Part shown: piece after piece, positions 1 to 11,509 of the stretch
Layout: the number at the start of each line of letters is the position of its first letter
Numbering within the stretch: position 1 is the stretch's first letter
Source of the DNA: Ctena decussata
Taxonomy: Eukaryota > Mollusca > Bivalvia > Lucinida > Lucinidae
Reading direction: 5' to 3'
Length of the DNA: 64,000 nucleotides
Assembly (NCBI GenBank): GCA_963989385.1
Contig: OZ022503.1
Location: 86,029,138-86,093,137, forward strand
Made by a program: the position numbers and the translations under genes
Notes under the pieces: model-generated
The model's database searches: none
What the model was told of the DNA's origin: nothing
What the model saw: the letters and a program-made list of their open reading frames with translations, nothing else

Positions 1-518
1 AAATTGTTTTGTCAAAACACACAGGTGAGACAGGTGAGACTATTTTAACAAAGTTGAACAATTTCATCTACACACCAGTGATCATGTAAGTAATGTATTA
101 TTTATACTGTGGGGGTTACATAGGTATGCTTGCCTACCCTATATTTAATAAATGCATCCAGTGTACATTACCTTGTACATGGTTGAACATTTGAGAAAAA
201 GCTACCGTTTTCATCTGGTCTACATTACGATTTGAGAAATAGTAGGAATAAATAATTGCTAGTATGCTCGTCATTATGCAATAACGCACCTTCAGTACTA
301 CGTAAATTTTCAATAACGATGTTAATTTTTTTGATTATTGCGCAGAAAACTACCCTTTGATCTTTCCTTATAAAAACACTTTTTTAAGCAGCATGTACAT
401 CTATTTTGTATTCTACACTGTACAGAACAACAAAAATAAGAGTTATGATGAACCAACATGGAAGATCATCTATTTGATGATGGTTCAATTGGAGCAGTTT
501 TGCACTTTCTAATCTATA
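1..518. other. unassigned AT-rich stretch
   Basis: No ORF, RNA gene or repeat unit that I can support. It leads into the tandem array that starts near 519 and may hold the 5' end of that element, but no terminal motif is visible. Confidence 0.4.
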
Positions 519-2336
519 TTCTGACAAAGTTTCATGAAGATTGAATCAAAACTGTGCCATCTAGAGTGTACACAATGTTTTTCTAAGATCTGACCTGGCG
601 ATCTAGTTTTTGATCAGACATTATTCAGTTTCAAACTTGGCCTACATTTCATAAAGATAAACATTCTGACAAATTTTCATGAAGATTCAATGCAAAATAA
701 AGCCACAATTGTGTACACAAGGTTCTTCTATGATCTGATCTAGTGACCTAGTTTTTGACCTGACAAGACAAGACCCAGTTTCAAACTTGGCCTAGATTTC
801 ATTAGGATAATCATTCTGACAAAGTTTCATGAAGATTGAACCAAAACTGTACCCTCTAGAGTACCCACAATGTTTTTCTAAGGTTTGACCTAGTTTTTGA
901 TCCAACATGATTCAGTTGCACCCTTGGTCTAAATTTGTTGGAGAAAAACATTTTAACAAAATTTCATGAGATTGGAACAAAACTGCGCCCTCTAGAGCGT
1001 TCACATGGTTTTCTACTTTCTGACCTAGTGACCTAGTTTTTGACCTGACATGGCCCAGTTTCAAATTTGGTCTAGATTTCATAAAGATAATCATTCTGAC
1101 AAAGTTTCATGAAGATATGATCATAACTGTGCCCCCTAGAGTGTACACAAGGTTTTTCTAAGATTTGACCTAGTGACCTAGATTTTGACCCCACATGTTT
1201 CAGTTTCAATCTTGGCCTAGATTGTATAAGGATAAATATTCTGACAAAGTTTCATGAAGATTGGATCTTAACTGTGCCCTCTAGAGTGTACACAAGGTTT
1301 TTCTAAGATTTGACCTAGTGACCTAGTTTTTAACCCCACATGACTCAGTTTCAGTCTTGGCCTAGACTGTATGAGGATAAACATTCTGACAAAGTTTCAT
1401 GAAGATTGGATCATAACTGTGCCCTCTAGAGTGTACACAAGGTTTTTCTAAGATTTGACCTAGTGGCCTAGTTTTTAACCCCACATGACCCAGTTTCAAA
1501 CTTGGTCTACATTCTATTAAGATAAAGATTCTGACGAAGTTTCATGATGATTGGCTTAAAACTGTGCCCTCTGTGTGATTCTAAGATTTATTTCTATTTT
1601 TAGCTCTGGCGGCCATTTGGTTTGGCAGAGTGAAACCGTTTTAGCAATTTTGGTTCAGGGCCATGAGTCAAAATTTCTGTGAAATTATTTTGAAATCGAG
1701 CCATTGGCTTCAGAGGAGATGTCTTTTAAAGGTTTTTTTTTATTTTTAGATTTCTATTTTTAGCTCTGGCGGCCATATTGTTCAGCGGAGTGGAACCTTT
1801 TTAGCAATTTTGGTTCAGGGCCATGAGTCAAATATTTCTGTGAATTTGTTTTGAAATCGAGCCATTGGCTTCAGAGGAGATGTCGTTTAAAGGTTTTTTT
1901 TTTATTTTTAGCGAACGAACGAACATATACTTTATTACACTCAAGTCTGTACAGACATATGAGGTTATGACAAACATATGTACAATATGAACATGGTAGT
2001 TATGAATACAATAACACATATACAATTGCTGACAAGAAAGTATACAGAGGGAAGTTTTGGTTTTATGGTATAACATATTCGTTGAGCGAATCACGGTCGA
2101 GAGTGCTCTGGCGGCCATTTTGTTCAGCGGAGCGGAACCATTTTAGCAATTTTGGTTCAGGGCTATAAGAGAAACATTTGTGTGAAATTATTTTGAAATT
2201 GGCTATCTGGTCTAGGAGGAGATGTCATTTGAAGAAATTATTGACGGACGGACGGACAGACGGACGGACGGACAGACGACGGACAAATATCGATCACAAT
2301 AGCTCACCTTGAGCACTTCGTGCTCAGGTGAGCTAA
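519..2336 (+). mobile_element. tandem-core non-autonomous element (HINE/pearl-like)
   Basis: About eight diverged units of roughly 145-150 bp run from 519 to 1600; each holds CTGACAAAGTTTCATGAAGA, CTCTAGAGTGTACACAAGG and TTGACCTAGTGACCTAGTTT. A second module (CTCTGGCGGCCAT ... TTTTAGCAATTTTGGTTCAGG) follows three times, near 1603, 1757 and 2108; about 190 bp of other sequence lies between copies two and three. A GGAC/GACA microsatellite lies at 2243-2283. A hairpin closes the element at about 2300-2335, with arms AGCTCACCTTGAGCAC and GTGCTCAGGTGAGCT. Tandem core, microsatellite and 3' hairpin are the plan of Helentron-associated non-autonomous elements and of bivalve pearl elements; the class is inferred. 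The 5' end is not defined. Confidence 0.65.
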
Positions 2337-2461
2337 TAAAAACCAACACTCAACATTGCGTTAAAAACCCCATATTGTAGCACCTCTATATAAAACAATG
2401 AGGAAGTTGACCCCTGGGCAAGGGTGGGGAATTAACAAATACATTTGACTCGCCGCTATTA

Positions 2462-3651
2462 GGGACCGACCATTTGATATTCTGGGGGGGGGCCTGGTAT
2501 ATTTATCAAAAAAATTCCCTGTTTTTGGATATGCAAGAAAAAAATAACCTGGCTCATAAGGGGGTTCAAAAAAATAATCTGGCTTCAAAAGTAAGAGAAA
2601 AAAATAACCTGTCTCCACCCAAAATTTCAAAAAAAAAAATATAGTCCGCAGATAATTCCATTGGAATTGAGTTTTTATAATCTCTCTGGCTTCTGGGGGT
2701 GCAGCCCCCATATTTATAGTTATATTTTAATATTATGTACAATTGGTTTACACCAGCGGGCCCGCATGTGCATACAGTTACAAAAACAACCTATACAACA
2801 TTCACATACATGTATCATTGATCTGCCACATTACTAAGTAAATGTTTCCACTAAAACTGAATTGCAAAAGAGTCACTAGCTTATGGGAGACAAAACCATT
2901 ATGGCAAAATAAACACTCTAAAAGGCAAAAATCCCAATATAAAAACCCTTATTTTTACCATCATTCCTAGTTTTTCTCTTGTTTCCAGTCTTAAAATTGC
3001 CATTGAAATTGGGAAATTGCTTTAGCTTCTGGGGGGCGTTGCCCCCCAGACCCCCCTTTCTTAACTTCTTAGCACATAACTTTCAGCCATTTTATTAATT
3101 GCCATTCATGTATAATGTGCCTCGATCAGTAAGTATTTATCAAACTTTCTAAAGGTTTGGGCATATATTGGGATAGAAAAAAACTTAATTTCCTAATGTT
3201 AGCCCTAAAACTTTGCCAAAATAGCCCTAAATTTTGGCCAAAATATCCCTAATTTAAGGCCTAATTTTTTGCCAAACTCATACAGGGATGTTTGTATCTG
3301 TACCTTAGATGAAAAGAGAAACATGCTCCAGGCACTGGTTTGCAAAAGCAAGCTAAGCCATGCCCTTCGCCTGGTTAAAGACAGCACCATGTTCTTTTTG
3401 TGAGAAAGAAGGTGTAAAAAATACTGGTGTGGGTAAAATAAAAGGATATTAAGATCAAGTAAACAAGGATCTGATAGTTCAGCTATAAAATAATTAAAAA
3501 AAATAACCTGTTTGAGTTAGTTTGTAAAAAAAATAAATTAGCTTCCACAAGGTGAAAAAAAAAGAAATTGTTTCCAGAGGCCAGTGAAATAAAATGTTGT
3601 GTCTCCATCAAGAATACCAGGCCCCCCCCAGAATATCAAATGGTCGGTCCC
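2462..3651. mobile_element. Harbinger-type non-autonomous DNA transposon
   Basis: Terminal inverted repeats of about 38 bp start GGGACCGACCATTTGATATT. They match at both ends except for one G in a G-run (9 versus 8). The element is flanked by the trinucleotide TTA at 2459-2461 and 3652-3654. GGG-starting termini with a TWA target duplication are characteristic of PIF/Harbinger. The interior has A-rich motifs of the AAAAAATAACCTG type near both ends and a hairpin GGGGGGCGTTGCCCCCC near 3030, and no transposase. It ends 87 bp before the start codon of the secreted-protein exon, so it may lie in that gene's upstream intron. Confidence 0.75.
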
Positions 3652-3738
3652 TTAGAGCCTTTGGTTTTATGACGTTGACATACAAGTCAAAGTTTAGAAC
3701 TTTCGATGCCCAAAATTAGAATCAATTTATTTTTTCAG

Positions 3739-4360
3739 ATGTTCAGATTCTGCATACTGTTGACTTGCCTCACCTGCGTCCATGGTGGTACATTATGGGT
3801 TAGGCACACGGATATCAACGCCATTGGTCCGCAGCCAGGCATTCACGGCGTCCTTCCTTATCATGTTGCTCACGATCCTCGGTTTGCTTGGCAAGGTTCT
3901 CAGCTTAACAATTTTGGAGCCGGCAACTATTTTGATGGCGGATCGGGTCCACTTGGCGGACAGGAGATGTATTTCAACGAATTTGGTATGAACGACGTTT
4001 ACCACGATTATCGTTATGGCCCCAACGATTATCGATATTCCTCTCATATCAATTCGATATACCCACAGCAAGTGCGATATACACACATGAATGGTGGATT
4101 TAATCGGAATTTCGTACACCCAGCGATGGGAATGTATCCAGCAGGAGGAAACTGTCCACCATTTAGGGGCTTTAGCCCACCCAATAGGCGTATCGGTGGA
4201 ATTAACGGGATTATACAAATACCGGTCTTCCCAACAAAAGCACAAGTACCACCGGCGTTTCAACCACCCCACAAAACAGTCGAGCCCGTGAAACCAGTCC
4301 AGCATTTAAAAGTTGAGCCACTTCCAAAAAAGCCAATCGAAACACCAATACAGTGGGAAG
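3739..4360 (+). CDS. secreted Gly/Asn/Tyr/Pro-rich protein, main coding exon
   Basis: I do not recognise this gene. The exon encodes 207 complete codons from the ATG at 3739. That ATG directly follows a good splice acceptor (TTATTTTTTCAG, AG at 3737-3738), so the in-frame ATG at 3706 is probably intronic. Residues 1-16 are a typical signal peptide (MFRFCILLTCLTCVHG). The mature chain begins with a Gly/Asn/Tyr/His-rich part with many aromatic residues. It continues through a short Cys/Pro segment (GGNCPPFRGFSPPN) to a Pro/Lys/Val-rich tail (PVKPVQHLKVEPLPKKP). A donor GTAAGT follows at 4361, leaving phase 1. The composition would suit an extracellular matrix, shell or adhesive protein, but no family motif supports this. 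Reading past the donor adds a hydrophobic stretch that looks intronic. Confidence 0.7.
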
Positions 4361-4819
4361 GTAAGTCTAGTTGCACGTTTAGGATGTATGGGTATACTTG
4401 CATGTTTTTTTTTCTGTCAATTTTCCCAAAAAGGGAACAACTTTAGTGACTTCCTATTTGCATCACTGGAGGACACAGCACTCTTAAACATGTTAAAGCT
4501 CAATTCTTGAACGAATTTGCCTCTTGAAGGAAAACCATTTCTTCCTGTAGAGGTGAGGAGCGGGGCAAATTCTTTTCTTTAACAGTTGAACCTCATTGAA
4601 AAGGGAGGCAAAAAAGCTAATGGGATAGTTACTTCCTGTGCATGTTTATAGACTGACCATAAAGATCGACTGCTGTAAACAGGAATCCAGTATTGGTCTG
4701 TTGTAAACACAAAACTCTGCTCCAGGGCGAGCCTTCTGTCCGCTAAGACTTGATTTCCATTGAGAAGGTTGGCAAAAACCTCCTGAAGGCGTATCATTTT
4801 TTTTCTCGCCAATTGGACT
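4361..4819 (+). other. start of intron 1 of the secreted-protein gene
   Basis: Non-coding. Near 4740-4815 there is faint mirror similarity to 5890-5950, so the foldback that follows may once have extended further out. Nothing else is visible. Confidence 0.4.
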
Positions 4820-5889
4820 GATAGAATCTATGATGGGGTTGAGGCCGAGACAAGGAAATCTCAGGCTTGTTTTCAGATTATTTAGTCTTATGCGAGGCTT
4901 GCCTCGCATTAGACTTGAATAATCTGAAAACGAGCCTGAGATTTCCTTGTTGAGGCCTCAAGCCCATCATTGATTATTCTCCTGACCAATTTTATTTTAT
5001 AGAACAGAATATCCATTCAATACCTTAACTTCTTGTTGAAGCCATTCCTATAAACTTCAAACTTATTTTCTATTAATAGTTCTGACATGTGTGTTAATTT
5101 CACTTTTTGCATGCATATTTCATGACTGGCAGCTAATCAGAAATGTACAGTGACACCTCATGCACATCACTAGCTGTCAATTTCATTTTGCGTGCAATTT
5201 ACTTGCAAGTGGATTTGTTGAATTTAAGTGTGTAATTAATTGGGCTGTACTATTTAGCAATGATTGGCATTTTGAGACAGCTTTCAGAGCCTAGGCTGAG
5301 ATAGCAGGCCGAGATAGAAAAATCTCAGACACCTCTAGAAAGGGATATTCTTGTCCAATGGGTGAGAAAAGAATATCTCTTTCTAGAGCTGTTTGAGATT
5401 TTTCTATCTCGGCCTGCTGTCTCAGCCTGCTATCTCAGCCTAGGCTTAGAAAGCTGCCTCAAAATGCCAATCATTGCTATACAGTACAGCCCAATTAATT
5501 ACACACTTCAATTCAACAAATCCACTAGCTGCTACCTGTCATGTAAATTGCATGCTGAATGACACTGACAGCCAGTGATGTACAGGGAATGTCACTGTAG
5601 ATTTCTGATTAGCATCCAGTCATGGAAAATGCATGCACAAGGTGAAATTAACACCCATGTCAGAACTATAAACAGAAAATTAGCTTGAACGTTGCATGAA
5701 TGGCCTCAACAAGAAGTTAAAGTACTCATTGAATATTCTGCTTTATAAAATACAATGAGTGAGAAAAATAATCAATGATAGGGTTGATGCCTCAGTATTT
5801 AAGTCTTATTCTCGGCAAGTCTCGCAGAAGACTAAATAATCTGAAAACTAGCCTGATATTTCCTTGTCTCCATCTCATCATAGATTCTG
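4820..5889. mobile_element. giant foldback (inverted-repeat) element with nested hairpins
   Basis: The left arm (4820 to about 5352) reads as an imperfect reverse complement of the right arm (about 5363-5889) over about 530 bp. Paired landmarks are AGAATCTATGATG with CATCATAGATTCT at the ends, TGGATTTGTTGAATTTAAGT with its complement near 5510, and CTATCTCGGCCTGC near the centre. The left arm carries its own hairpin, centred near 4897 (TGCGAGGCTTGCCTCGCA); the right arm has the degenerate counterpart near 5820. No ORF matches a transposase. It lies in the predicted first intron of the secreted-protein gene. Arm divergence (many single changes and small indels) shows that it is not a recent assembly artefact. 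Confidence 0.75.
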
Positions 5890-6149
5890 TTAGCCTTCTA
5901 CCTGGAAAGGTTAATTTATTAAGAAGACCAACCAGTGGACCAAAATGATAATTTTGCTGGCTGACTGTCGATTTTGTCACTAAGTGACTATAAAAAGCGG
6001 TAGTAGAGACGGTAGAATGAGTAATTTACCTTTTATCGTACCATCCCTGCTTATAAAGTTGGTTTGCTGAAAAGTTAGCGGATAATGCTTGGAGGTATAT
6101 ACATGTAGCAGAACGTCCATTTATGTTTTTGTTTTGTATTTTGTTTCAG

Positions 6150-6192
6150 ATACCAACATTCAAACACGCCTCCTGTGAAATGAAAACACATG
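6150..6192 (+). CDS. candidate second exon of the secreted-protein gene
   Basis: Bounded by an acceptor (GTATTTTGTTTCAG, AG at 6148-6149) and a donor (GTGAGT at 6193). If joined directly to the exon ending at 4360 (phase 1), nine more codons are read, ending TNIQTRLL, with a TGA at 6176-6178. The protein would then be 216 residues. In the other open frame the exon reads IPTFKHASCEMKTH and leaves phase 1, but that needs a missing exon of length 3n+2 between 4360 and 6150, and I could not find one. The splice sites are good; the frame is unresolved. Confidence 0.4.
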
Positions 6193-7067
6193 GTGAGTGT
6201 CTTCTATTTCAAAATTACAAAGTAATTACTGTTAAGTTCACTGTAAAAAATGTGTTTAGAATCAATGCAAAAAATGCAGTCCGATTTTTTATGTGTTTTA
6301 ATCGTAACAACGGTTCAATTTGCAACATGTTTAGGTTTATGTTTAGAAATTAAACATGTACAAAACTGGTTATATTTACCTTTTATTTTGAAAATTTCCT
6401 CTGTCAACATTTTCGTCTCTTTTTTTTTCGTTCTTCAGTAGGGAATAGAGAGAATGGATTCATCCGAAACGCGTAACAGAATAAAACGTGTTTAGCAGAC
6501 TTTGTCCGGGAAAATAATAGAAAAGTCGTACATGTTTAGCTATATGACATATTCCTAAACATGTTTACACCTAAACATGTAGCCACTTGTGTTTTATAGC
6601 TAAGCGAGATTTTTACAGTGTATTCGGAAAATAATGCCTAAAACGGGTGAAACGAATACTATTCAATATCTGCTATGATCACAAGGTTGTAACACATACT
6701 CTGACAGACGTTTTGGATTTGTCCAAGTTGACAGACAGACCAGCCAGCTCATTACAGAAATGGTTGTGATGTTTAAATAGTATAGGTGCATGGAACCCAA
6801 TCAGATGCTCATTGTTTTAAGCTTCCAATTTGTAACCAGGATAATTTCACCTTGACACTGGCCCACTGCATGAGCTCATTATCAATAATAATTATTATCT
6901 TTATTCAATGCATACCAAGGACATTAGATTTATGGTTATACGGAAGTACATGAATATAAGTAATATTTCAGTGACAAGAAAACACAGTTACTTTAACTGG
7001 AAAGTAAAACGCATTTCCGTGCAGTTGGACATTCAAAAGCTCTGTCATGTTTGTAAACTATCATAAT
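6193..7067 (+). other. non-coding stretch (putative intron)
   Basis: AT-rich. It has several ACATGTTTA-type words (near 6320-6590) but no clear repeat array, RNA gene or coding region. Confidence 0.35.
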
Positions 7068-7302
7068 TGAGCCGCGATACGACAAAACCAAAACAATGGC
7101 ATGTGCGCCCAGCGAAGACTCAGATCAGCCTAGGCATTCGCCCAGTCTGATCAGAGTCTTTGCTTGCGCCTAATGTATAGCTGAGGGTCTAAGCTACCTC
7201 CATGCCGAAAGTGAAAACTGATCACACTGAGCGAATGCCCAGACTGATCTGAGCGTCACTGGGTGCACATGCCAATTCGTTGATTTGTCGTGTCGCGGCT
7301 CA
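7068..7302. mobile_element. palindromic MITE, TGAGCCGCGACACG family, copy 1
   Basis: A 235-bp element with ends TGAGCCGCGATACGACAAAA and TTGTCGTGTCGCGGCTCA, and an inner inverted pair GCGCCCAGCG / GATCAGCCTAGGCATTCGCC against its complement. It is non-coding. Eight other copies or fragments are in this window, all with the same ends. Confidence 0.8.
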
Positions 7303-7865
7303 ATTTTCAGCCCCCGTGATCTGTTAGATGGATTTTCTGCCAAAGTTTGGCGATAAAGTCTTCATTACAGGTCAGCCTGACTCTCATGTTTAATGATCAA
7401 GACGTACATATATTTTTCTAGAAATTTTTCAAAAGAGAAAATACTGATCAACATTGTTAGTTACTTCAATTTTTGGCCTAATGGGGGCCAATAAGTTTGA
7501 ACAACGAGTGATATTGGAACAATCACAACTTGTAACGAAGGCCAAACTGTGACGGTCACTCGAGTTCAATGAAATAAAAGGCCATCGGCCAAGTGTCACC
7601 CGACGTTTGAAATGTGTCACAAACTGCAGCCCTTTATTCCGTTTCAGAGTAACTGTATGGTCAAAACCAAAAAATATGTGTACAACAGAATCTGGTAAGG
7701 AAATAATAATAGAAGCATAAGCAAAGACATATACCCAATTACTGGGCCTCTATGAGGTTATAAAATACTTAAGTTCAGGACTGGGCGTATGTGTGTAAAA
7801 TCAGTTTACTGAAACTTAAGGCCCTTACTGAATACCTAGACATCAAGCCCATATACCCAATAACA
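7303..7865. other. non-coding stretch
   Basis: No gene. From about 7720 the sequence holds CATATACCCAATTACTGGGC, echoed near 7850 (CATATACCCAATAAC). This could be the 5' part of the element that resumes at about 11500, with the 7866-11496 element inserted in it; that is conjecture. Confidence 0.3.
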
Positions 7866-10800
7866 AAATAACCAGAGGACCAATGGTCCTGTAGCTCACC
7901 TGACACCTTCTGTCAACAGACATAAATTGTCATTTCGCTCATTTGTTACAAATTTGAAACCAGTAGTTTAAAACTTGTGCATATTTTAATTTTAAAATCT
8001 CAGTGACCTTGAGCAAAGTTCAAAAAATGACCTTGACCTTTGATGACCTTGTCTTCATGTATTCATTTAGTTAACCATTTTTTTCCAATTATTATATCTA
8101 GGCTTAAAAAAAATCCCGTAACGTCAACTGTCTAAGCATTTTCCCACATAAAATCATAACATACCAAAGTTGACCATGCCATAAATTAGGTCAAGGTCAA
8201 TGCGTCGTCATGATTTGTACAAACTATGATGGGCCCGGGTCCTCAATGCTACATACCATGCCATGAGGTCATTGTGCCTTTGGTTCTGGAGAAGTAGATT
8301 TTTGAAGGCGTTTTACCATATATGGGCATGTCATAGACTTGAATGGTTTCTGAGAAATCCACTGCTAAAGCATTTTCCAATGCATCAAATTCGACCTTGC
8401 CATAAATTAGGTCACAGTCAATGCTCAGTCCTTATTTAAATAAATTATGATGGGCCCAACTTCCAAATGCTACATACCAAGTTTCAAGGTCATAGGCATT
8501 TTAGTTCTGGAGAAGAAGATTTTTGAAGGGTTTACCAATAAAGGACATGGCGGCCATCTTGGTCATGTGACCCAGATCCTGGTAACAAACTTTCGTTCCC
8601 CCATCCCACTAAGACTCCGTATGAAATTTGGCATCAATCGCGGAAGTCGTTTCAGAGGAGAAGATGTTTGAAAACCTTGACAACAGATGGACGGGCTGAC
8701 AGAATGACCTTGACCTTTAGTGACAATATCTTCATCTGGTCATTCAGTTAACCATATATTCTAAATATTGTACCTTAGACTTGAATAGTTTCTGAAAAAT
8801 CCACTGTTTAAGCATTTTTCCATATACAAGCCTAACATACCAAAGCTGATAGTGTCATAAATTAGGTCAAGGTCAATGCACAGTCATCATTTGTATAAAC
8901 TATGATGGGCCCAAGAGCCCAATGCTACATACCAACTTTCAAGGTCATAGGCCTTCTGGTTCTGAAGAAAGAAGATTTTGAAAGGTTTTTATTACATATG
9001 GGTGTGGTGGCCATCTTGGTCATGTGACCCAGACCCTGGTAACAAACTTTCGTTCCCCCATCCCACTGAGATTCCATATGAAATTTGGCTTCAATCAGCC
9101 CAGTGGTTTCTGAGGAGAAGATGTTTGAAAATCTTGACGACAGACGGGCTGACAGAATGACCTTGACCTTAACTGACATAACATCTTCAGCTGTTCATTT
9201 AGTTGACGATATTTACCAAATATTGTACCTTAGACTTAAATAGTTTCTGAGAAATCAACTGTTTAAGCGTTTACCCATATAAAAGCCTAAGGTACCGAAG
9301 CTGACAGTGTCATAAATTAGGTCCAGGTCATTGCACGGTCATCGTTTGTACAAACTAAATGGACCCAAAAATGCCCAATGCTACATACCAAGTTTCAAGG
9401 TCATAGGCCGTTTGGTTCTCAAGAAAAAGATTTTTGAAGGGTTTTTTACCATATATGGGCGTGGCGGCCATCTTGGTCATGTGACCCGGATACCCCCAGC
9501 AATCTTTCGTTCCCCCAACCTAGGTAGGCTCCATATGAAATTTGACTTCACTCAGCCCAGTAGTTTCAGAGGAGAGGATGTTTGAAAATCTTGACGACGG
9601 AATGGCTGACAGAATGACCTTGACCTACAGTGACATAATATTTTCAGCTGTTCATTTAGCTGACCATATATACCAAATATTGTACCTTAGACTTAAATAA
9701 TTTCTGAGAAATCCATTGTTAAGGAGTTTTCCCATATAAAAGCCTAAGATACCGAAGTGGACCGTGTCATAAATTAGGTCAAGGTCACTGCAAGGTCATC
9801 ATTTATACAAACTATCATGGGCCCAAATCCCAGATGCTACATATCAAGTTTCAAGGTCATAGGCCTTTTGGTTCTGGAGAAGAAGATTTTTGAAGGGTTT
9901 TTACCATATATGGGCGTGGCGGCCATCTTGGTCATGTGACCCAGACCGGGGTATAAGCTTTCGTTCCCCCATCCCACTGAGACTCCATATGAAATTTTGT
10001 CTTCAATCGGCCAAGTGGTTTCAGAGAAGAAGATGTTTGTAAATCTTGACGACGGATGGACCGACGGAATGACCTTGACCTTTAGTGACATAATATCTTC
10101 ATTCGCTCATTTAGTTGACCATGTATACCATGTATTGTACTTTAGACTTAAACAGTTTCTGAGAAATCCACCAATTAAGCATTTTCCCATATAAAAGCCT
10201 AACGTACTAAAGTTGACCGTGTCATAAATTAGGTCAAGGTCAATGCAAGGTCATCATTTGTACAAACTATGATGGGCCAGCATGCCCGATGCTACATACC
10301 AAGTTTCAAGGTCATAGGCCTTTTGGTTCTGGAGAAGAAGATTTTTGAAGGGTTTTTACCATATATGGGCGTGGCGGCCATCTTGGTCATGTGACCCAGA
10401 CCGGGGTATAAGCTTTCGTTCCCCCATCCCACTGAGACTCCATATGAAATTTTGTCTTCAATCGGCCAAGTGGTTTCAGAGAAGAAGATGTTTGTAAATC
10501 TTGACAACGGATGGACCGACGGAATGACCTTGACCTTTAGTGACATAATATCTTCATTCGCTCATTTAGTTGACCATGTATACCATGTATTGTACTTTAG
10601 ACTTAAACAGTTTCTGAGAAATCCACTAATTAAGCATTTTCCCATATAAAAGCCTAACGTACTAAAGTTGACCGTGTCATAAATTAGGTCAAGGTCAATG
10701 CAAGGTCATCATTTGTACAAACTATGATGGGCCAGCATGCCCGATGCTACATACCAAGTTTCAAGGTCATAGGCCTTTTGGTTCTGGAGAAGAAGATTTT

Positions 10801-11496
10801 TGAAAGGTTTTTACCATATATGGGCGTGGCGGACATCTTGGTCATGTGACCCAGATACCCGGGTACAAACATTCGTTCCCCCGACCTAGGTAGGCTCCAT
10901 ATGAAATATGGCTTCAATCGGCCCAGTGGTTTCAGAGGAGAAGATATTTGTAAATCTTGACGACGGATGGACCGACGGAATGACCTTGACCTTTAGTGAC
11001 ATAATATCTTCATTTGCTCACTTAGTTGACCATGTATACCAAGTATTGTACCTTAGACTTAAAAAGTTTCTGAGAAATCCACTAATTAAGCATTTTCCCA
11101 TATAAAAGCCTAACGTACCAAAGTTGACCGTGTCATAAATTAGGTCAAGGTCACTGCAAGGTCATCATTTGTACAAACTATGATGGGCCCCTATGCCCGA
11201 TGCTACATACCAAGTTTCAAGGTCATAGGCCTTTTGGTTCTGGAGAAGAAGATTTTTGAAGGGTTTTACCATATATGGACGTGGCGGCCATCTTGGTCAT
11301 GTGACCCAGATACCCGGAACAAACTCTCGTTCCCCCGACCTAGGTAGGCTCCATATGAAATATGGCTTCAATCGGCCCAGTGGTTTCAGAGAAGACGATG
11401 TTTGAAAATGTTGACGACGGACGGACGGACGGACGGACGAAGGATGCCTGGCTATACTATAAGCTCACCTATGAGCCTAAAGGCTCAGGTGAGCTA
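7866..11496 (+). mobile_element. 3.6-kb tandem-core element (HINE/pearl-like)
   Basis: The 5' edge has a short hairpin GAGGACCAATGGTCCT followed by TAGCTCACCTGA. The 3' edge ends with the inverse TCAGGTGAGCTA, so the subterminal repeats are inverted. The core is about seven units of roughly 455 bp, recognisable by GAATGACCTTGACCTTTAGT, CATAAATTAGGTCAAGGTCA, CTACATACCAAGTTTCAAGG and GTGGCGGCCATCTTGGTCAT. The units at about 9837-10291 and 10292-10746 are nearly identical. A (GGAC)n run at about 11415-11442 and a hairpin (AGCTCACCTATGAGCC / GGCTCAGGTGAGCT) close it. Short ORFs recurring once per unit are by-products of the repeat. The class is inferred from architecture. Confidence 0.75.
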
Positions 11497-11509
11497 ACAA
11501 GGGCCATAA

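Noticed and set aside
3706..3738. Upstream in-frame ATG of the secreted-protein exon
   Set aside because: The 33 bases read as a splice acceptor tract (TTATTTTTTCAG), and starting at 3739 gives a clean signal peptide.
3793..4305. 170-codon minus-strand ORF opposite the secreted-protein exon
   Set aside because: Antisense shadow; it has no signal or domain, while the plus strand has a signal peptide and splice sites.
8925..11105. Series of 65-84-codon ORFs on both strands with very similar proteins
   Set aside because: They recur once per 455-bp unit of the tandem-core element and follow its DNA similarity, so they are repeat by-products.
7866..11496. Direct repeats as a possible CRISPR array
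   Set aside because: Units are about 455 bp without spacers of constant length, there are no cas genes, and the genome is eukaryotic.
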